NCBI RefSeq assembly: GCF_017168195.1
Contig: NZ_JADNYL010000001.1
Coordinates: 1,054,001 to 1,118,000, forward strand
Direction of reading: 5' to 3'
DNA length: 64,000 nucleotides
Origin: Thalassotalea sp. G2M2-11
GTDB lineage: Bacteria; Pseudomonadota; Gammaproteobacteria; Enterobacterales; Alteromonadaceae
A program made the position numbers and the translations under genes. Positions 45,129 to 55,938 of this stretch are shown piece by piece. How positions within the stretch are numbered: position 1 is the stretch's first letter; the number at the start of each line of letters is the position of its first letter. The notes below the pieces were generated by a model. It ran no database searches. It saw nothing but the letters and a program-made list of their open reading frames with translations, and was not told the origin of the DNA.

Positions 45129-46559
45129 ATGAAAGTAGATATTCCCGCTTTTGATCAAGCAAACGTTTTAGTGGTTGGCGATATCATGTTAGATCGCTAT
45201 TGGTATGGGCCTACGCAGCGCATTTCACCTGAGGCACCTGTGCCAGTGGTAAAAATTAATCAAGATGAAGATAGACCTGGTGGTGCTGCCAATGTGGCGT
45301 TAAATATTGCCTCACTTGGGGGAAAAGTGACATTAGCAGGTATCACCGGAAGTGATGAAGCCGCCAATACGCTTGCTACTCATCTTCAAGCTATGGATAT
45401 CAATTGCCAGTTTATTCCACATAATGATGTACCTACCATCACTAAATTGCGGGTCATGAGTCGAAATCAGCAGTTGATCCGCCTTGACTTTGAACAATCA
45501 TTACAAGCGGTTGAAAAGCAAAGTTTGGCTGCAAAAGTAGAAACCTTAGTGGCACAGCATGATGTCATTTTGCTTTCCGATTATGACAAAGGCACATTAT
45601 CCGATGTGCAAGTACTGATTGAAATTGCCCGAAAGCATCAAGTGCCAGTACTGGTCGATCCTAAAGGTAGCGACTTTACTAAATATGCAGGGGCTAGTGT
45701 GTTAACACCAAATATGGCAGAGTTTGAAGCTATTGTTGGTGAGTGTTCGGATGAAGCGGCGATTGTGGCTAAAGGTCAGCAATTGTTGGAGGAGCTTGGA
45801 CTAGACGCTATTTTAGTGACTCGAAGTGAACATGGCATGACCTTGCTACGTCGCGATCATGAAGAGTTTCATCTACCGACTCAAGCGCAAGAAGTATACG
45901 ATGTTACAGGTGCCGGAGATACGGTAATTGCAACACTTGCTTTAGCGGTTGCAGCAAAAGCTGATTACCCACAAGCAAGTGCGTTAGCAAATATTGCAGC
46001 AGGTATTGTGGTCGGTAAGTTGGGCACTTCAACGGTTAGCGAAGCTGAAATATTAAATGCTGTGCATACCGGTCAGGAAAGCGGCTTTGGTGTGGTCTCG
46101 GAAGAACAGTTAAAAATTGCAGTAGAGATGGCAAAAGCCCGAGGGGAAAAAATTGTCATGACCAATGGCTGTTTTGATATTTTGCATGCAGGCCATGTTT
46201 CTTACTTGCAAAATGCGGCTAACTTGGGGGATCGCTTAATTGTTGCGGTGAATAACGATGCTTCGGTTAAACGATTAAAAGGTGCTGGTCGCCCAGTAAA
46301 CCCAGCTGATAGACGCATGGCAGTGCTAGCGGGCTTAGGAGCTGTTGATTGGCTGGTAAGTTTTTCAGAAGATACGCCACAGCGATTAATTGCAAATATT
46401 CTTCCTGATATTTTAGTTAAAGGTGGCGATTATAAGGTGGAAGAAATTGCTGGCGGCGAGGAAGTGTTAGCAAATGGCGGCAGTGTTAAAGTATTAAATT
46501 TTGAAGACGGGATCTCAACTACCGAAATTATTAATACCATTCGTTTGGAAGACTCGTGA
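45129..46559 (+). CDS. hldE: Bifunctional heptose kinase/adenylyltransferase
   Basis: 476 aa. The N-terminal PfkB-type kinase (residues 1-about 320) has [26 protein letters not shown] and the anion-hole/catalytic VTGAGDTV. The C-terminal nucleotidyltransferase (from about 340) begins [18 protein letters not shown] and ends [10 protein letters not shown]. It makes ADP-D-glycero-beta-D-manno-heptose precursors for LPS core. Followed by a strong bidirectional terminator. Confidence 0.96.
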   Translation: MKVDIPAFDQANVLVVGDIMLDRYWYGPTQRISPEAPVPVVKINQDEDRPGGAANVALNIASLGGKVTLAGITGSDEAANTLATHLQAMDINCQFIPHNDVPTITKLRVMSRNQQLIRLDFEQSLQAVEKQSLAAKVETLVAQHDVILLSDYDKGTLSDVQVLIEIARKHQVPVLVDPKGSDFTKYAGASVLTPNMAEFEAIVGECSDEAAIVAKGQQLLEELGLDAILVTRSEHGMTLLRRDHEEFHLPTQAQEVYDVTGAGDTVIATLALAVAAKADYPQASALANIAAGIVVGKLGTSTVSEAEILNAVHTGQESGFGVVSEEQLKIAVEMAKARGEKIVMTNGCFDILHAGHVSYLQNAANLGDRLIVAVNNDASVKRLKGAGRPVNPADRRMAVLAGLGAVDWLVSFSEDTPQRLIANILPDILVKGGDYKVEEIAGGEEVLANGGSVKVLNFEDGISTTEIINTIRLEDS

Positions 46560-46582
46560 ACAACATTGACTGATTGACAGTA

Positions 46583-46614
46583 ATAAAAAAGGTGTCTAAT
46601 GACACCTTTTTTAA
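46583..46614. terminator. Bidirectional terminator between hldE and tolC
   Basis: AAAAAAGGTGTC pairs with GACACCTTTTTT around TAAT. A- and T-runs on either side let it serve both convergent genes. Confidence 0.92.
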
Positions 46615-46638
46615 TATGTTTCTGAGATTAAATCATGA

Positions 46639-48015
46639 TTATTCGCTAGGTGCTAAACCTTGGTTAATACTCATAATATCTTTTTCAGAGATTGTACCGC
46701 CAGCACGTTTTAACGTTAATATTGACTGAATGTAGTTATAACGTGTTGATGACAAGTTACGCTTGGCATTGTATAAGTTTCTTGTGCTATCAAGCACATC
46801 AACTATGGTACGCGTACCGACTTCAAAACCTGCTTCAGTGGCTTTTAGGGCGCTTTCTGCCGAAATAACCGACTGTTCAAGTGCTTTGATGCTAGAGACT
46901 GCGGCAATAACGGTATTATACGAATTGCGTGCATTACGTACGACACTGCGATGAGTTCTGGCTAAGTCTTGACTCGCAGCGACATAATTACTTTGCGCTT
47001 GTCTTACTGAGCTGCTGATGGCTCCACCTGAGTAGATAGGCACGCGTAAAGTGACACTAATCGATTGGCTGTCATTGTAAGGCGACTCAGGAAAGCTTTG
47101 AGTCATTCCATTAGTTGTAAAGTCTGACTGTGATTTTTGTTTTCCATATGAGCCATTTAAATCGAGCGTTGGATAATGACCAGCACGGGCAATATTGATG
47201 TTCTCTTTGGCAACATCAACACTAATTTTTTGTGCAATTAAATTTAGGTTTTTCGCTTCGGCGGTTTGTTGCCACTCATTCGCGCTATCTGGGATAGGAC
47301 GCGAGGCGCTAAAACGTTCGGTATTTAATCGGTTCAAGTTTCTTGGATAAACGTTGGTTATCTCTCTAAGCGCTTCTTCGGCATTAAATACGCTGTTTTC
47401 GGCTCGGATCACTGAAGTCACGGCATTATCAAATTGTGCCTGAGCTTCGTGTACCGCAGTTACAGCTGTTAAGCCAACCGAGTAACGTTGTTTGGTTTGC
47501 TCTAATTGACGTTCAATCGCTTTCATTTCTGCATTGGCAAACGCTAAATCATCTTTAGCACTCAACACATCAAAGTAGGCTTTTGTGACACGAACAATTA
47601 GCTCTTGTTTAGCTGATTGGTAATTGATATCACTTTGATGAGCTAACTTTTTAGCGTTGTCTAGCTTTAACCAGGTATCGTGATGATACAATTGCATATT
47701 TAAATTTGCGCCATAGCTAGTGGAATCGGTTTTTGAGGTAATGCTACTACCGAAAGCACCTAAGTCGGCGTTGAAGTTTTGGCTATCACGTTCACTGGCT
47801 GATAGCGTTGCACTTGCCGACAGTTGTGGTAACAATAAAGCTCGAGCTTGTTCAATCCCTTCTTGTGACGCATTAAATTGCGCTTGTGCTTTTAATACCA
47901 CAGGGTCATTGGCTTTGGCTTGTTGATAAACTGACAGTAGATCTTCAGCAAATGTCATTGTGCTGGCTGTTGCACAGGCAAAACCAACCATTAAAGAGGT
48001 AATTGTTTTTTTCAT
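46639..48015 (-). CDS. tolC: TolC-family outer-membrane efflux channel
   Basis: 458 aa. A signal peptide (ACATASTMTFA) is followed by DLLSVYQQAKANDPVVLKAQAQ, the typical TolC start, and two OEP repeats with long helices and PTLDLNGSYG, SVTLRVPIYSGG. It forms the outer-membrane exit duct for tripartite efflux pumps and type I secretion. Divergent from nudF, exactly as in E. coli. The position next to nudF-yqiB-cpdA-yqiA-parE supports true TolC and not a paralogue. Confidence 0.95.
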   Translation of the reverse strand: MKKTITSLMVGFACATASTMTFAEDLLSVYQQAKANDPVVLKAQAQFNASQEGIEQARALLLPQLSASATLSASERDSQNFNADLGAFGSSITSKTDSTSYGANLNMQLYHHDTWLKLDNAKKLAHQSDINYQSAKQELIVRVTKAYFDVLSAKDDLAFANAEMKAIERQLEQTKQRYSVGLTAVTAVHEAQAQFDNAVTSVIRAENSVFNAEEALREITNVYPRNLNRLNTERFSASRPIPDSANEWQQTAEAKNLNLIAQKISVDVAKENINIARAGHYPTLDLNGSYGKQKSQSDFTTNGMTQSFPESPYNDSQSISVTLRVPIYSGGAISSSVRQAQSNYVAASQDLARTHRSVVRNARNSYNTVIAAVSSIKALEQSVISAESALKATEAGFEVGTRTIVDVLDSTRNLYNAKRNLSSTRYNYIQSILTLKRAGGTISEKDIMSINQGLAPSE

Positions 48016-48225
48016 GGGTAAGCAATTCCTTGAGTTTGCTATTTTCTCTGTTTTATTTTTATTCTAAATTATTTTTATTATGTTGCTATGCTACACGTAA
48101 GATAGATTAAGCTAAATATAATAAGTGTTTACCTATGCATTCTAGTGTAACAAAATATTTAAATCTATTGCGGATGTAAACTTTAGAAACACTTATTTCC
48201 TGTTTGACATACTTTGGAGTGCAGA

Positions 48226-48843
48226 ATGAGCCAACAATCGCTACTGCGTTATTCTCATGGTGACTTTACTTTATTAGCAAAAAAGACCTGTTATCAGGGC
48301 TTTTTTAAGTTAGATGAGTATCGATTCACTCATCGTTGTTTTAATGGCAGTCGCAGTAAAGAACTTACTCGTGAAGTGTTTGAGCGAGATGATGCGGTTG
48401 TGTTGATCCCTTATGATCCCATTAATGATGCTGTAGTGTTAATCGAACAGTTTCGCCCCGGAGCAATTCGTGCCGGTGATACCCCGTGGATGCTTGAATT
48501 TATTGCTGGTATGTTCCAATCAGGAGAGTCTCCCGTTGAAGTTGCTGTGCGTGAAGCAAAAGAAGAAGCCAACCTTGATATTGACCAATCACAAGTGCAA
48601 AAAGTGATGAAGTACCTTTCAAGCCCTGGAGGCATGAGTGAAGCTATCCACTTATATGTCGCTAAAGTTGATAGTTCGTCGGTTGGTGGTGTCTATGGTT
48701 TGGAGGAAGAAGGTGAAGATATCTTAGTGCATGTGGTGGGGCGTGAGCAGGCACTTACTTTACTGGCACAGGGAAAAATAGCTAATGCTGCTACTGTAAT
48801 TGGGTTACAATGGTTAGCGTTGAACTATCAAACGTTCCAGTAA
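48226..48843 (+). CDS. nudF: ADP-ribose diphosphatase (Nudix)
   Basis: About 205 aa from the ATG of MSQQSLLRY, with TTGGAG upstream. The Nudix box lies in GMFQSGESPVEVAVREAKEE, and IEQFRPGAIRAGDTPWMLEF is the ADP-ribose-specific region. It cleaves ADP-ribose to AMP and ribose-5-phosphate. First gene of nudF-yqiB-cpdA-yqiA-parE. Confidence 0.94.
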   Translation: MSQQSLLRYSHGDFTLLAKKTCYQGFFKLDEYRFTHRCFNGSRSKELTREVFERDDAVVLIPYDPINDAVVLIEQFRPGAIRAGDTPWMLEFIAGMFQSGESPVEVAVREAKEEANLDIDQSQVQKVMKYLSSPGGMSEAIHLYVAKVDSSSVGGVYGLEEEGEDILVHVVGREQALTLLAQGKIANAATVIGLQWLALNYQTFQ

Positions 48844-48877
48844 AAGTAATATATTTTTTAAGGTTAGGTGCATTTGC

Positions 48878-49315
48878 ATGGCGGTTTATCGGCCACAATT
48901 ATCAACATTAATGAACCTGTGTGAGGTCAATTATATGATGCTGTTGCGCTTGCTTGCAGATAAAGAGCAAGCAGGTGATGTACGTCAATATTTTATTTCT
49001 GATTTTTTGTCTTATACCATAGTAGTTGATGAAGTCACACGTTACACCTCGTTAATCACAATGCGTCAAGATGCGACCATTGCTGAGCATCATTTATCGG
49101 AATATTTTAGTCCTAAAATGGTCATCCGTTTGTATCATGATGCAAGAATGGCTGAAGTGATCAGTAATCAAGATATCAGGTATATTAAACCTCGTTATGA
49201 TTACCCCAATCAATCAATGCATTTACCTGATGAAAAACAACAAATTAATGAGTTTTTAAAAGAGTGGTTACAACTGAGTTTGCAACTAGGTCAAACGAAA
49301 GTGCAATACGTCTAA
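48878..49315 (+). CDS. yqiB: DUF1249 family protein YqiB
   Basis: 145 aa. Starts YRPQLSTLMNLCEVNYMMLLRLL and contains RYTSLITMRQDA, MVIRLYHDARMAEVI and PDEKQQINEFLKEWL, all typical of YqiB (DUF1249). Function unknown. It lies between nudF and cpdA, as in many gammaproteobacteria. Confidence 0.92.
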   Translation: MAVYRPQLSTLMNLCEVNYMMLLRLLADKEQAGDVRQYFISDFLSYTIVVDEVTRYTSLITMRQDATIAEHHLSEYFSPKMVIRLYHDARMAEVISNQDIRYIKPRYDYPNQSMHLPDEKQQINEFLKEWLQLSLQLGQTKVQYV

Positions 49316-49318
49316 AAT

Positions 49319-50146
49319 ATGTCAGAGGTTATGTCATTGGAAAGTTGCCAATCAACTCAGGTTATTTTTGCACAAATCAGTGATAGTCACCTTTATGCTA
49401 AGAAGAGTGCGCTGCATCATGGTGCTAATGTCTATCAAAATCTATGTGATGTATTAATTGATATAGCACAACAAGCAGATATACAGTTTATTGTTTTTAC
49501 AGGCGATTTAACGCAAGACCATAGCCCTGATGCTTACCAGAACTTTGTCGATGCAGTTGCGCAAGCGCAGATAAAGATACCAGTATATTACTTAGCTGGT
49601 AATCATGATGAGCAGGCTTTGTTAGATCAGTATTTGTCTGGCGAACCGTTTTGTCAGCAAAAACAGGTGCTGTTAGCACATTGGCAACTGCATTTGTTAA
49701 ACAGTAAAAGTGATACACCTGCAGGTTTTATTACCCTTGATGAAATGAATAAGGTACAAGTACGGCAGGAGCAAGGTAAGTGGCAAATGATGATGATGCA
49801 TCACCATGCCTGCGATGTTGATTATTTTATTGATCGCCATGGATTGCTCAATAAAATGGCATTTTATTCATGGTTAGCTGAGATGCCTAAGCTAAAAGGG
49901 CTGGCATGTGGTCATGTGCATAATGCGATGGAACTAACGCTAGCAACATCAAGCCAGCAGCTGCCATTATGGACTTGCCCTGCAACGTCGATTCAGTTCA
50001 ACAAGCATGTAGATGGCGTAGCAAATGCTAACTTAGGTGCAGGTTATCGTCGTTTTACCCTTTGTGCGAGTGGAGAGGTATCAAGCCAAGCGGTTTTTCT
50101 TGTTAATGATGTGCCAAACGGCGATAAAACTGATAAAGGTTTTTAA
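49319..50146 (+). CDS. cpdA: 3',5'-cyclic AMP phosphodiesterase
   Basis: A 275-aa calcineurin-like metallophosphoesterase with the metal-binding motifs AQISDSHLY, FTGDLTQDHS, LAGNHDE, MMHHHACDV and GHVHNA. The E. coli orthologue degrades cAMP and so tunes CRP signalling. It starts 3 bp after yqiB and its stop overlaps the yqiA start (TAATG). Confidence 0.94.
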   Translation: MSEVMSLESCQSTQVIFAQISDSHLYAKKSALHHGANVYQNLCDVLIDIAQQADIQFIVFTGDLTQDHSPDAYQNFVDAVAQAQIKIPVYYLAGNHDEQALLDQYLSGEPFCQQKQVLLAHWQLHLLNSKSDTPAGFITLDEMNKVQVRQEQGKWQMMMMHHHACDVDYFIDRHGLLNKMAFYSWLAEMPKLKGLACGHVHNAMELTLATSSQQLPLWTCPATSIQFNKHVDGVANANLGAGYRRFTLCASGEVSSQAVFLVNDVPNGDKTDKGF

Positions 50147-50739
50147 TGAAAGCTATTAATATTTTATATATCCACGGGTTTAACTCTTCTCCGATGTCAC
50201 AAAAGGCAGTAAGCACTAAGCAATATATTGAAAAGTATTACCCTGAGATAACTTTTTATTGCCCTCAGGTTATTTTCAATCCAAAAGGGGCAATTGCACA
50301 GCTAGAGGCCATTGTTGAGAGTGCTCCATCTGCACAATGGTTTGTGATGGGGTCATCTTTAGGTGGGTATTTTTCTAGCTATTTAGCTGAAAAATATGAT
50401 TTACCTGCCGTGTTAATTAACCCGGCTGTACGTCCGTTTGAATTATTAGTGGACTATATTGGTGAGCAACAAAACCCTTATACTGGCGAGGTTTATCAGG
50501 TAACTGATCAGTATATGACAGACTTACAAGCGCTATATAATGAAAAAATCTCAAAAAAACGTTATATGGTGATGGTACAAACAGGTGATGAAGTGTTAGA
50601 TTATCAACAGGCAGTCGATAAGTATCAAGATAGCCAATTAATTGTCCAACAAGGTGGCGATCATAGTTTTATTCATTATGAGCAAATGCTGCCGAAAATT
50701 ATGGCATTTTTCCCTATTGCAAACAAAGCAGTAGTTTAA
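50146..50739 (+). CDS. yqiA: YqiA-family alpha/beta-hydrolase (esterase)
   Basis: 197 aa. It starts INILYIHGFNSSP, has the nucleophile elbow MGSSLGGYFSSY and the catalytic His in QQGGDHSFIHYE. E. coli YqiA is a small esterase of unknown physiological substrate. Translationally coupled to cpdA. Confidence 0.92.
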   Translation: MKAINILYIHGFNSSPMSQKAVSTKQYIEKYYPEITFYCPQVIFNPKGAIAQLEAIVESAPSAQWFVMGSSLGGYFSSYLAEKYDLPAVLINPAVRPFELLVDYIGEQQNPYTGEVYQVTDQYMTDLQALYNEKISKKRYMVMVQTGDEVLDYQQAVDKYQDSQLIVQQGGDHSFIHYEQMLPKIMAFFPIANKAVV

Positions 50740-50775
50740 CACTTTCATTATCATAATAATTATTAGAATAGAGTT

Positions 50776-52668
50776 ATGAGCGAACAATATAATTCAGAAT
50801 CTATTGAAGTCTTAAGTGGCTTAGATCCGGTCAGACATCGTCCCGGTATGTATACCGATACCACACGCCCTAATCATTTAGGACAAGAGGTTATTGATAA
50901 CTCCGTGGATGAAGCCCTTGCGGGACACGCACAGAATATTTCTGTGATTTTAGATACAGACCAATCATTAGAAGTCATCGATGATGGCCGTGGTATGCCA
51001 ATTGATATTCATAAAGAAGAAGGTGTTTCGGGCGTCGAACTCATTTTTTGTAAGTTACACGCCGGCGGTAAATTTTCAAATAAAAACTACCAATTCTCAG
51101 GTGGTCTGCACGGTGTGGGGATTTCTGTTGTAAATGCCTTGTCTACCCGAGTTGATGTTTCTGTGCGCCGTGACAGTAAAGTCTATGAAATGGCGTTTGA
51201 GCATGGTGAAAAAGTTGAAGAATTACACGAAACTGGCACGGTAGGTCGACGAAACACAGGGACACGAGTGAAGTTTTGGCCGGATGCCAGTTATTTTGAC
51301 TCTGCCAAGTTTTCTGCAAAACGCTTAGTACATCTATTAAAAGCAAAGGCGGTTTTGTGTCCTGGGCTTACCATTAAGTTTAATGATAAAAATGAAGGTA
51401 AGAAATACCAGTGGTGTTACCAAGATGGCTTGTGTGATTATTTAAAAGAGTCAGTTAAAGGGTATGCTAGTTTACCTGAAGAGCCGTTTGTAGGTTCATT
51501 CACGTCCCATAACGAAGCGGTTGACTGGGCGGTAACTTGGTTACCGGAAGGCGGTGAGTCTATCGGAGAAAGCTATGTTAACTTGATCCCAACCGTGCAA
51601 GGTGGAACGCATGTCAACGGTTTGCGTCAAGGCCTGTTAGAATCAATGCGCGAGTTTTGTGAATTTCGTAATTTAGTGCCGCGGGGAGTTAAACTCACGC
51701 CAGATGATATTTGGGACAAGTGTTCTTATATTTTATCGGTCAAAATGGAAGATCCGCAGTTTGCCGGTCAAACAAAAGAGCGCTTGTCATCTCGTCAATG
51801 TGCTGCGTTTGTTACCGGTGTTGTCAAAGATGCATTTAGTTTATGGCTCAATGAACATACCGAAATAGCCGAAGCACTTGCTGAATTTTGTATTTCTAAC
51901 GCTCAGCGTCGCTTACGTGCCAGTAAAAAAATTGTCCGAAAGAAAGTCACTCAAGGCCCAGCATTACCGGGCAAATTAACAGATTGTGGTAGTCAAGACA
52001 TTGCACGTACCGAGTTGTTTTTAGTGGAAGGGGATTCTGCTGGCGGTAGTGCGAAACAAGCACGTGATCGAGAAAACCAAGCGATTATGCCGCTGCGAGG
52101 TAAAATTTTAAATACTTGGGAAGTCGATTCAGGACAAATTTTGGCATCGCAAGAAGTCCATGATATTTCGGTGGCGCTCGGCATAGATCCTGATACTGAG
52201 GATCTTTCCGGTCTACGCTATGGGAAAGTGTGTATACTCGCTGATGCTGACTCTGATGGTTTACATATTGCCACGTTATTATGTGCGCTATTTACTCAAC
52301 ATTTTTTACCTTTGGTGCAAGCTGGTCATGTCTATGTTGCGATGCCACCTTTGTATCGAATTGATGTCGGTAAAGAAGTTTTTTATGCCCTAGACGAAGA
52401 TGAAAAAGATGGCATATTAGATCGGATAGAAGCGGAGAAAAAACGCGGTAAAGTTAATGTGCAACGCTTTAAAGGCTTGGGTGAAATGAACCCGCTTCAA
52501 TTGCGCGAAACCACGATGGATCCTAATACTCGTCGCCTAGTGCAATTAACGGTTGATGAGTTTGATACTACTATGGAGCTGATGGATATGCTGCTGTCGA
52601 AAAAGCGCAGTGGCGATCGTAAAAATTGGCTACAAGAAAAAGGTGATAGTGTTGAAGTCGCAGTATAA
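50776..52668 (+). CDS. parE: DNA topoisomerase IV subunit B
   Basis: 630 aa. GHKL ATPase: EVIDNSVDEALAGHA, VIDDGRGMPIDIH, GGLHGVGISVVNALS. The Toprim domain has ELFLVEGDSAGGSAKQARDR and ILADADSDGLHI. The C-terminus contains RFKGLGEMNPLQL and TTMDPNTRRL. The HVNGLRQGLLE region and 630-aa length separate it from GyrB, which carries a long insertion. parC is not in the window. Confidence 0.96.
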   Translation: MSEQYNSESIEVLSGLDPVRHRPGMYTDTTRPNHLGQEVIDNSVDEALAGHAQNISVILDTDQSLEVIDDGRGMPIDIHKEEGVSGVELIFCKLHAGGKFSNKNYQFSGGLHGVGISVVNALSTRVDVSVRRDSKVYEMAFEHGEKVEELHETGTVGRRNTGTRVKFWPDASYFDSAKFSAKRLVHLLKAKAVLCPGLTIKFNDKNEGKKYQWCYQDGLCDYLKESVKGYASLPEEPFVGSFTSHNEAVDWAVTWLPEGGESIGESYVNLIPTVQGGTHVNGLRQGLLESMREFCEFRNLVPRGVKLTPDDIWDKCSYILSVKMEDPQFAGQTKERLSSRQCAAFVTGVVKDAFSLWLNEHTEIAEALAEFCISNAQRRLRASKKIVRKKVTQGPALPGKLTDCGSQDIARTELFLVEGDSAGGSAKQARDRENQAIMPLRGKILNTWEVDSGQILASQEVHDISVALGIDPDTEDLSGLRYGKVCILADADSDGLHIATLLCALFTQHFLPLVQAGHVYVAMPPLYRIDVGKEVFYALDEDEKDGILDRIEAEKKRGKVNVQRFKGLGEMNPLQLRETTMDPNTRRLVQLTVDEFDTTMELMDMLLSKKRSGDRKNWLQEKGDSVEVAV

Positions 52669-52771
52669 TTTGATGGCATCGAGACCGGTTACAGCTAGAT
52701 TCAACTAATTCATATTTGTCTGTATCCATTTAATCTCTTTTATAGAGTAAAATATTGGAATGAGTATAGTA

Positions 52772-52803
52772 AAGCCGCTAAAGTGACTACTTTAGCGGCT
52801 TAA
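52772..52803. terminator. Bidirectional terminator between parE and the chemoreceptor
   Basis: AAGCCGCTAAAGT pairs perfectly with ACTTTAGCGGCTT around GACT. It lies between convergent genes. The flanking T-runs are short. Confidence 0.8.
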
Positions 52804-52811
52804 TTGTTCTA

Positions 52812-54941
52812 TTAGCTGGTTTTTAGTTTATTGAGAAATTCGATCAATTCATGAGCTGATTTGTGAATATCTATCGAGCTGGCTTCAGATGCTTCTGATA
52901 GTATCGCCACTTCATTAGTCGCATCACCTACTACGACCATATTTTTATTTAACTCTTCCGCAACTTGGCTTTGTTCTTCTGCCGCTGCGGCTATTTGTAA
53001 AATATGTTGATTGATTTCATCTATTTGTTTGACGGTTTCCTGCATTTTTTCGAAAGCACCATTTGAGCAGGTAGCCGCATTATCGGCTTTGATACTGCCT
53101 TTTTCGATGATATCGACCGTGGTCGATACTTCGTTTTGCAGTGCTGAAATTACTTGGGATATTTCATCAACAGAGTCAGCCGTTTTTGATGCTAGTGCCC
53201 GCACCTCATCAGCAACAACGCTAAAGCCGCGACCGTGATCGCCAGCGCGTGCTGCTTCTATCGCAGCATTTAATGCTAATAAGTTCGTTTGTTCAGCAAT
53301 GACACCAATGACATCAAGTATTTTCTTTATGTCATCACTACGCACAGAGACCGCTTTTACTGCTTCCGAAGCGGTTCCAATTTCGGTTGATAGTTCAGTC
53401 GCTTGTGTGGCGGCAACGGAAACTTCTGATTCTGTTTCTCTAACCGACTCTGTTGCCGCGGTGGCGTTATCTGCAGCAGAAGATGCGGTATGTGCAACTT
53501 CCTGAGCGGTAGCTGACATTTCTGTGATCGCCGTCACTATGGTATTGACTTCTGACTGTTGGGTCGAAATATGTTGATGGGTTTTTTGCGCACTGTCTTT
53601 ACTTTCTTCACTTAATTCCATCACGTGATAACCAGACTGTTTAGCTTGCTCTAACAATCCTCTTACTTTTTCCCTAAATTGATTAAAACCATGGCTTAAG
53701 TTTATTAACTCAGCATGGGATTGAACCTCTATTGCTTGTGTTAGGTCTCCACCTTGCCCAGCAAGTTCGCTCATACGATCGGCAACCATTTCCACTGGAC
53801 GTACGATACTGCGGGTAAATAGTTGGATTAACAGTAATGCGATGACAATTAAGATCACGGCAACAATAAGAGAATTACGTAATATATTATCGACTTCATC
53901 AGAAATCATGGCGGAAACATTATCAACAGGCAGCATGGCAGTATTGACATCAATGCCAACCACAAGTTGCCATTCAACATTGGCGGTACTGATTTTAATC
54001 GGCCTTACGACATAGAGATAGTTATCAATAATGGTTGATTTTTCTTTCCCTGACAGGGCAAGTAGCGATTGGCTATTGTCAAAAACTTTTTTGAATGGCT
54101 TGGCTAAGCTTTCCTCATGCTCGGTAGCCGCAGCTAAAAAACCACTTTGGCTAACAATAAATACCTTTGAGTTTCCTTTGTACAAGGAAGATTTTAACTC
54201 TTTTGCCATTTGTTGCAGAATAGGCAGGTTTAAGTCTGCTCCGACTACACCTCTAAAACTCCCTTGGGCAACAACAGGTACCACTAAGCTGGTCATTAGC
54301 TCACTGTAGCCAGGTCTGATTTCATAATTGTATGGGTTTGATGCACAAGCTTCGTTGTTATCTTTGGCGCAAAGATACCATTCGGCAGCTCTAAATCCAT
54401 ATTCATCAAGTGTGGTATCGTGTTTTTCGTCTGGTGATTCAACTACCTCTTGTGATATTTCGCCGTTGTTTTCTCTAACAAAATACACCTCAAAGCTCCC
54501 GTAACCAGCTACTGAATGTTTATAGCCTTGCTTATATTCATCGTCTCTACCGTCAAAGGCATTCGCTTCAAATTGGGCATAAATGGATGAAGTACCACTA
54601 TATTTAAGGGTGTTTTTAACAATATTTTCTACTTGGTCGCGTGATAAAGCGGGGTCAATATCACCTTCGATATTACTGGTAATTTGCTGGGCTAGTTTAT
54701 TAGGTACAGAAAAAGACTCGCTAAATAAGTTTGATATTTTTTCGGCAATGGCATCGGTTTTTGACCTGAGTGTGTCTTCTATTTGCTTTGATACTTCTTC
54801 ACCAACATCGGTGACAATCACTTTCTCAGTATTTGATAAGGAATATGTTGTCACTCCCATGTAGCCAACAGACATTAAAATAAACAGCGCACCAACAACA
54901 AATAGTAGTTTTAATGACAAACTTTTTTCTTCAAATATCAT
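52812..54941 (-). CDS. Methyl-accepting chemotaxis protein (dCache)
   Basis: 709 aa. Transmembrane segment one (about 12-32) is followed by a long periplasmic dCache-type sensor (about 35-345, with [13 protein letters not shown] and [16 protein letters not shown]), transmembrane segment two (about 352-375), HAMP ([22 protein letters not shown]) and the MCP signalling hairpin with the conserved tip [20 protein letters not shown]. The sensor's DLNLPIL-type strand resembles dCache domains that bind amino acids, but the ligand is unknown. No C-terminal CheR pentapeptide is present. Monocistronic. Confidence 0.93.
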   Translation of the reverse strand: MIFEEKSLSLKLLFVVGALFILMSVGYMGVTTYSLSNTEKVIVTDVGEEVSKQIEDTLRSKTDAIAEKISNLFSESFSVPNKLAQQITSNIEGDIDPALSRDQVENIVKNTLKYSGTSSIYAQFEANAFDGRDDEYKQGYKHSVAGYGSFEVYFVRENNGEISQEVVESPDEKHDTTLDEYGFRAAEWYLCAKDNNEACASNPYNYEIRPGYSELMTSLVVPVVAQGSFRGVVGADLNLPILQQMAKELKSSLYKGNSKVFIVSQSGFLAAATEHEESLAKPFKKVFDNSQSLLALSGKEKSTIIDNYLYVVRPIKISTANVEWQLVVGIDVNTAMLPVDNVSAMISDEVDNILRNSLIVAVILIVIALLLIQLFTRSIVRPVEMVADRMSELAGQGGDLTQAIEVQSHAELINLSHGFNQFREKVRGLLEQAKQSGYHVMELSEESKDSAQKTHQHISTQQSEVNTIVTAITEMSATAQEVAHTASSAADNATAATESVRETESEVSVAATQATELSTEIGTASEAVKAVSVRSDDIKKILDVIGVIAEQTNLLALNAAIEAARAGDHGRGFSVVADEVRALASKTADSVDEISQVISALQNEVSTTVDIIEKGSIKADNAATCSNGAFEKMQETVKQIDEINQHILQIAAAAEEQSQVAEELNKNMVVVGDATNEVAILSEASEASSIDIHKSAHELIEFLNKLKTS

Positions 54942-55011
54942 GGTTGTTTCCTGCTTTTTAGTTTTACTTACGTGTTATGTGTCACAGATGAATAGTTTTT
55001 TTCGCTGCGTT

Positions 55012-55704
55012 TTATGAGCCGAAGGTGTAGCTAATCGTACCAAGTACTTTAATATCATCGTCATAACTTAAATCGGTTTTTTCCAGTGACAAACTAATGT
55101 CAATGCCTTGCCAATTAAAAGCGGCTTCGGTTTTATAATGTAAGTAACTGTCATCATTATCGTCCCAAACAAAGAGATCATCATCTAAACTCGTTGAACG
55201 ATCGACTTGAAGGTTAATGGTAAGATCTTTTGAAATTTCAATACTGTGCATTAGTGCCAGCACATAATGTGCAGCTTTGGTGCCGGCATAATCATTAGAG
55301 TACCAAGTCTTGATTTGGGTATTTTGATATCCTAAAGCGAAGTAAGGTTCGGTATAGTTAATATCACTGCTGTTATCCCCACCGACATAAGTATAATGGG
55401 CGACTCCAACATCGTACCAAAAATGTTGATCAATACTTTGTGAAAATCCGAGATAATAATCAATTTCTGCATTAGTATCATCGCCAAAGTCAACGTTTGA
55501 CCCCCATAGGCCAGCATACCAACCAGCGTTATTTGACCAATCAATACTGCCTTGCAAGGCAGGCTTCTCATCTGTTTGAGAAACACCATTGAATAAATAA
55601 TCAGAAGCGCCAGTGATGGTGACAGATACTTCTGCAAAGCTTTGTGTTGATAAGACGAGTAGGCTAGCTGCAATCGTTGACAATAATTTATGATGGTTTG
55701 GCAA
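55012..55704 (-). CDS. TorF-family putative porin
   Basis: 230 aa. The signal peptide ends near STQSFA. The mature part starts VTITGASDYLFNGVSQTDEKPALQGSIDW and continues as alternating beta strands (GWYAGLWGSNVDFGDD, AEIDYYLGFSQ, WYDVGVAHYTY), ending LGTISYTFGS. The 'SxYLFRGxSQT.xxPAxQG' start is diagnostic of the TIGR02001/Gcw_chp family. Small outer-membrane barrel; substrate unknown. Confidence 0.85.
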   Translation of the reverse strand: MPNHHKLLSTIAASLLVLSTQSFAEVSVTITGASDYLFNGVSQTDEKPALQGSIDWSNNAGWYAGLWGSNVDFGDDTNAEIDYYLGFSQSIDQHFWYDVGVAHYTYVGGDNSSDINYTEPYFALGYQNTQIKTWYSNDYAGTKAAHYVLALMHSIEISKDLTINLQVDRSTSLDDDLFVWDDNDDSYLHYKTEAAFNWQGIDISLSLEKTDLSYDDDIKVLGTISYTFGS

Positions 55705-55868
55705 GAGAATTCTCCAAGTTTGAAAATTGTTATTTGCTTAAAATATAGCTAACTATTTAAAAAAGTGTGAAAAATAAGCGAGAAAAGCAGGGTGGTATGA
55801 AAGCGCTTGCAATGAGTCACTTACTCGTTTATCCGTATTAAAGCAAAAATGAGTTAGCTGTGAATGAT

Positions 55869-55895
55869 AAAAGGTGGCTACAAACCACCTTTTAC
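55869..55895 (-). terminator. Terminator after the subtilase
   Basis: AAAAGGTGG and CCACCTTTT flank a 7-nt loop. On the minus strand the stem runs into TTTTATCATTC. Confidence 0.75.
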
Positions 55896-55938
55896 TCAGT
55901 TTACACAGATACTAGGGCGTGCCCTAGGGAGCAAAGGC

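Noticed and set aside
53011-54864. Several antisense frames of 68-93 codons opposite the chemoreceptor
   Set aside because: They mirror the coding strand's codon bias, lack ribosome sites and resemble no family.
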